DNA of 15,588 nucleotides from Anthropogastromicrobium sp052273485 (GTDB taxonomy: Bacteria; Bacillota; Clostridia; Lachnospirales; Lachnospiraceae). Positions 13,595 through 15,588 of this stretch are shown here, piece by piece. Under the pieces are notes generated by a model. That model did no database searches and was not told where the DNA came from. It saw nothing but the letters and a program-made list of their open reading frames with translations. Position numbers and translations under genes: made by a program. The DNA is taken from NCBI GenBank assembly GCA_052273485.1, contig DAVZID010000073.1:1-15588 (forward strand), read 5' to 3'. How positions within the stretch are numbered: the first letter of the stretch is position 1; every line of letters starts with the position of its first letter.

Positions 13595-13984
13595 ATGAAA
13601 GAAAAGGATAAAGTGCTTCAGGCATTATGTGATGGTCTGGGCGAAAATTATAAACTTATGGAGATTGACCTGGAACTTTGTATTTACAGGGACTTTGGGA
13701 ACCGTTTTGAAGTAGAAGTCAGTGGAGTACATACAGCCAAGCAAAATAAAAAAGCAACAATCTACCTGTGGTGCATGGATGCAACAGGTGCCCATGGATA
13801 CGTCATTAAAAAAGTTGGTGAAGTTCCAAGAAACAAAATTGGTAAAACGGTGGAGGAACTGTATGAATACAGTGAGAACCTGATCAGCCAGGGATATGAC
13901 TGTTATGAGAAAGTACAGGCTTATCTGAAAGAACTGGTAAAGAAAGAACAGATTAAGAAAGAAGAGGACAACGGTGCAAGATGA
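13595..13984 (+). CDS. Hypothetical ICE protein (129 aa)
   Basis: A soluble protein starting MKEKDKVLQALCDGLGENYK and ending KKEQIKKEEDNGAR. ATG 13595 has AAGGAG (13580-13585) before it. A longer in-frame reading from 13496 runs through the end of the preceding small gene and is unlikely. The centre (FEVEVSGVHTAKQNKKATIY then LWCMDATGAHGYVIKKVGEV) looks like a beta-rich fold. The C-terminal third (TVEELYEYSENLISQGYDCY then EKVQAYLKELVKKEQ) looks helical. I do not recognise a family and assign no function. It overlaps the pcfB start by 11 bp, so it is co-translated with conjugation genes. Confidence 0.7.
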   Translation: MKEKDKVLQALCDGLGENYKLMEIDLELCIYRDFGNRFEVEVSGVHTAKQNKKATIYLWCMDATGAHGYVIKKVGEVPRNKIGKTVEELYEYSENLISQGYDCYEKVQAYLKELVKKEQIKKEEDNGAR

Positions 13985-14504
13985 AGTAAATGAAAAAACG
14001 GTATCCCTGTGTATCCGGGGTGGAAAGATAACTGCCCAGTTGCTAAAAGCTGCCATGAGAAAAGCTCTTGCCCAGATGGAACAGGAGAAAGCAAAACAGA
14101 AGCAGCAGAGCAAAGTACAAAAACAGCAGGATGACAAGGCGAAGGATAAATCTTATCGTGGAAAACAAACCATGGAGAAGCTGATGCGGCAGAATGTACA
14201 GCTTTCCAATATTGAAATTACTGATGGGAATATCAAATCTTTTGAACGGGTGGCGAAAAAGTACAGTATTGATTTCAGTCTGAAAAAAGATACGACAGCA
14301 AAGCCGCCGAGATATTTTGTTTTCTTCAAAGCAAGGGATGCAGATGTCATGACCGCAGCATTTAAGGAATACACTGGTAAATCTCTCAATAAGACAAAGA
14401 AACCGTCTGTAAGGGCAAAACTGAAGGATGCGATCACACAGGCGAAGGATAAGAACCGAGAACGGGAGAAAACGAAGCAGAAAGAAAAGGAGCCGACACT
14501 ATGA
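13974..14504 (+). CDS. pcfB: PcfB family (DUF3801) conjugation protein
   Basis: A 176-residue protein starting with GTG at 13974 (MQDEVNEKTVSLCIRGGKIT) after AGAGGA. The order KITAQLLKAAMRKALAQMEQ, a Gln/Lys-rich coiled-coil-like stretch (about 38-63), KQTMEKLMRQNVQLSNIEIT, VAKKYSIDFSLKKD and PPRYFVFFKARDADVMTAAF matches the PcfB/DUF3801 family. It ends in a very basic tail (about 140-176). In the enterococcal plasmid pCF10, PcfB is an accessory factor that works with the VirD4-type coupling protein PcfC and relaxase PcfG. Here it overlaps the virD4-like gene by ATGA (14501-14504), consistent with a joint role in substrate recruitment. Confidence 0.88.
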   Translation: MQDEVNEKTVSLCIRGGKITAQLLKAAMRKALAQMEQEKAKQKQQSKVQKQQDDKAKDKSYRGKQTMEKLMRQNVQLSNIEITDGNIKSFERVAKKYSIDFSLKKDTTAKPPRYFVFFKARDADVMTAAFKEYTGKSLNKTKKPSVRAKLKDAITQAKDKNREREKTKQKEKEPTL

Positions 14505-15588
14505 ACCGATTTCAGAAGATGCGTAAAGTATGCAAGGGGTATCTGGAGAGAATCCCGCCACTGCTTATACAAAGCTTTCAATGGGGAGCTGACTGGCTGA
14601 GAGAAAAAATCTTAGATTTAGGGGAATATCTGAAAAGAAATTCCCTGCGGATACTGGCATTGAATACTCCTTATGTCATAATCTTTTATCTGGTAGACAA
14701 AGAAGCATGGTTGTATCAATATTGTCAGGGAGATTCATCGGTGGAACGGCTGATGGTGTTGCTTTTGAATTTTCAAATGGCATTTACTTCTGTTCTGCCA
14801 AGTATAGAAAAGATGCCACTTCTGGCAGGTTTTACCGGAGCCTTGGCTGTAAAACTTCTGGTTATGATGAAGATGAAAAATGCCAAAAAGTTTCGGCAGG
14901 GAGTGGAGTATGGTTCGGCTAGATGGGGGACAGCAAAAGACATTGCACCCTTTATCGACCCAATATTTGAGAACAATATTCTTCTTACCATGACCGAACG
15001 GCTGACTATGAACGGCAGACCCAAGAATCCGAAATTTGCAAGGAACAAGAACGTGATTGTAATTGGCGGATCTGGTTCCGGAAAGACCCGGTTTTATGTA
15101 AAACCAAATCTAATGCAGATGGGAAAATATATCAGCTATGTGGTCACGGACCCCAAGGGAACGATCATCATTGAGTGCGGAAAGATGCTGGTACGCCATG
15201 GATATAAAGTGAAAGTATTGAATACGATCAATTTTTCCAAGAGTATGCATTATAACCCGTTCCACTATATCCATTCAGAAAAAGATATTCTGAAACTGGT
15301 GAATACTATCATGGTAAACACCAAAGGAGAAGGGGAGAAGTCCAGTGAGGATTTCTGGACGAAGGCAGAAAGGCTTCTGTACTGTGCATTGATTGGCTAT
15401 ATCTGGTATGAAGCACCGGAGGAGGAACAGAACTTTGCGACACTGCTTGAATTTATCAATGCATCGGAAACAAGGGAAGATGATGAGACATTTAAAAATG
15501 CAGTAGATATGCTGTTTGAGGAACTGGAGAAAGAAGAACCGGAACACTTTGCAGTACGTCAGTATAAAAAATATAAATTAGCCGCCGG
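14501..15588 (+). CDS. virD4: VirD4-like type IV coupling protein, CD1115 family (partial, 3' end beyond window)
   Basis: The frame starts at ATG 14501 and stays open to the window end, 362 residues and more. Two membrane segments are visible in the N-terminal part (about 49-65, ILALNTPYVIIFYLV; about 105-123, PLLAGFTGALAVKLLVMM). They are followed by the family signature YGSARWGTAKDIAP (about 138-150), the segment NNILLTMTERLTMNGRPKNP, and Walker A GGSGSGKTRF (189-198). VTDPKGTIIIECG and YNPFHYI follow. Coupling proteins are inner-membrane hexameric ATPases that pass the relaxosome to the type IV secretion channel. The C-terminal half with the Walker B motif is outside the window. It overlaps pcfB by 4 bp and is the end of a coupled series of transfer genes. 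Confidence 0.93.
   Translation, partial: MNRFQKMRKVCKGYLERIPPLLIQSFQWGADWLREKILDLGEYLKRNSLRILALNTPYVIIFYLVDKEAWLYQYCQGDSSVERLMVLLLNFQMAFTSVLPSIEKMPLLAGFTGALAVKLLVMMKMKNAKKFRQGVEYGSARWGTAKDIAPFIDPIFENNILLTMTERLTMNGRPKNPKFARNKNVIVIGGSGSGKTRFYVKPNLMQMGKYISYVVTDPKGTIIIECGKMLVRHGYKVKVLNTINFSKSMHYNPFHYIHSEKDILKLVNTIMVNTKGEGEKSSEDFWTKAERLLYCALIGYIWYEAPEEEQNFATLLEFINASETREDDETFKNAVDMLFEELEKEEPEHFAVRQYKKYKLAA

Noticed and set aside
1..15588. tRNA or rRNA genes, insertion sequences, toxin-antitoxin or restriction genes
   Set aside because: No cloverleaf, transposase motif or defence family signature was seen in any frame.

Overview
The window reads as the left end and first third of an integrative and conjugative element (ICE) in a low-to-moderate G+C Firmicute, most likely a gut Lachnospiraceae or related Clostridia. 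This rests on strong purine-rich ribosome binding sites, A+T-leaning codon use in the element, and recognition of Clostridia ICE families: a CD1115-type VirD4, PcfB, a RepA_N replication protein with a DUF6017-like C-terminus, DUF6075, DUF6050, and a huge SpaA/CnaB surface protein with a PKTG sorting signal. All supported genes are on the + strand.

Layout. Positions 2-782 are the 3' part of a chromosomal rlmD (23S rRNA uracil methyltransferase), visibly richer in G+C than the rest and carrying a one-base frameshift in an A5 run. The 3' end of rlmD is a known ICE integration target, so the left attachment site probably lies near 741-763. Positions 783-1058 hold a short non-coding junction with two terminator-like hairpins. 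Positions 1059-4868 are a tightly packed maintenance operon: DUF6075, a 54-aa DUF3970-like protein, ParA, ParB, RepA and a DUF6050 membrane protein, closed by a strong terminator. Positions 4979-5700 hold an XRE repressor-like gene, a small unknown gene and a long-looped terminator. Positions 5776-6838 encode two overlapping sigma-70-region-4-like proteins, the first with its ribosome binding site inside a perfect 10-bp hairpin stem. Positions 6839-7265 are a 427-base non-coding, hairpin-rich leader before a 1996-residue, 13-repeat wall-anchored adhesin (7266-13256). After a terminator come four transfer-region genes: a 54-aa membrane peptide, an unknown 129-aa protein, PcfB, and a VirD4 coupling protein cut by the window edge.

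How it works together (inference from families). RepA/ParA/ParB would let the excised circle replicate and segregate. The XRE and sigma-like proteins would control transfer and adhesin genes. The adhesin would mediate contact with recipient or host cells. PcfB plus VirD4 would feed relaxosome DNA to the conjugation channel, whose remaining genes lie to the right. The integrase, relaxase, sortase and right end are not in this window.

The most striking structure is inside repA. Nine exact-length 23-bp tandem units (3881-4087) run through all three codon phases, so the conserved period belongs to the DNA and not to the protein. This looks like an origin iteron array embedded in the replication gene. 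The other main points are the hairpin that hides the first sigma-like gene's ribosome binding site and the structured adhesin leader with two overlapping micro-ORFs.
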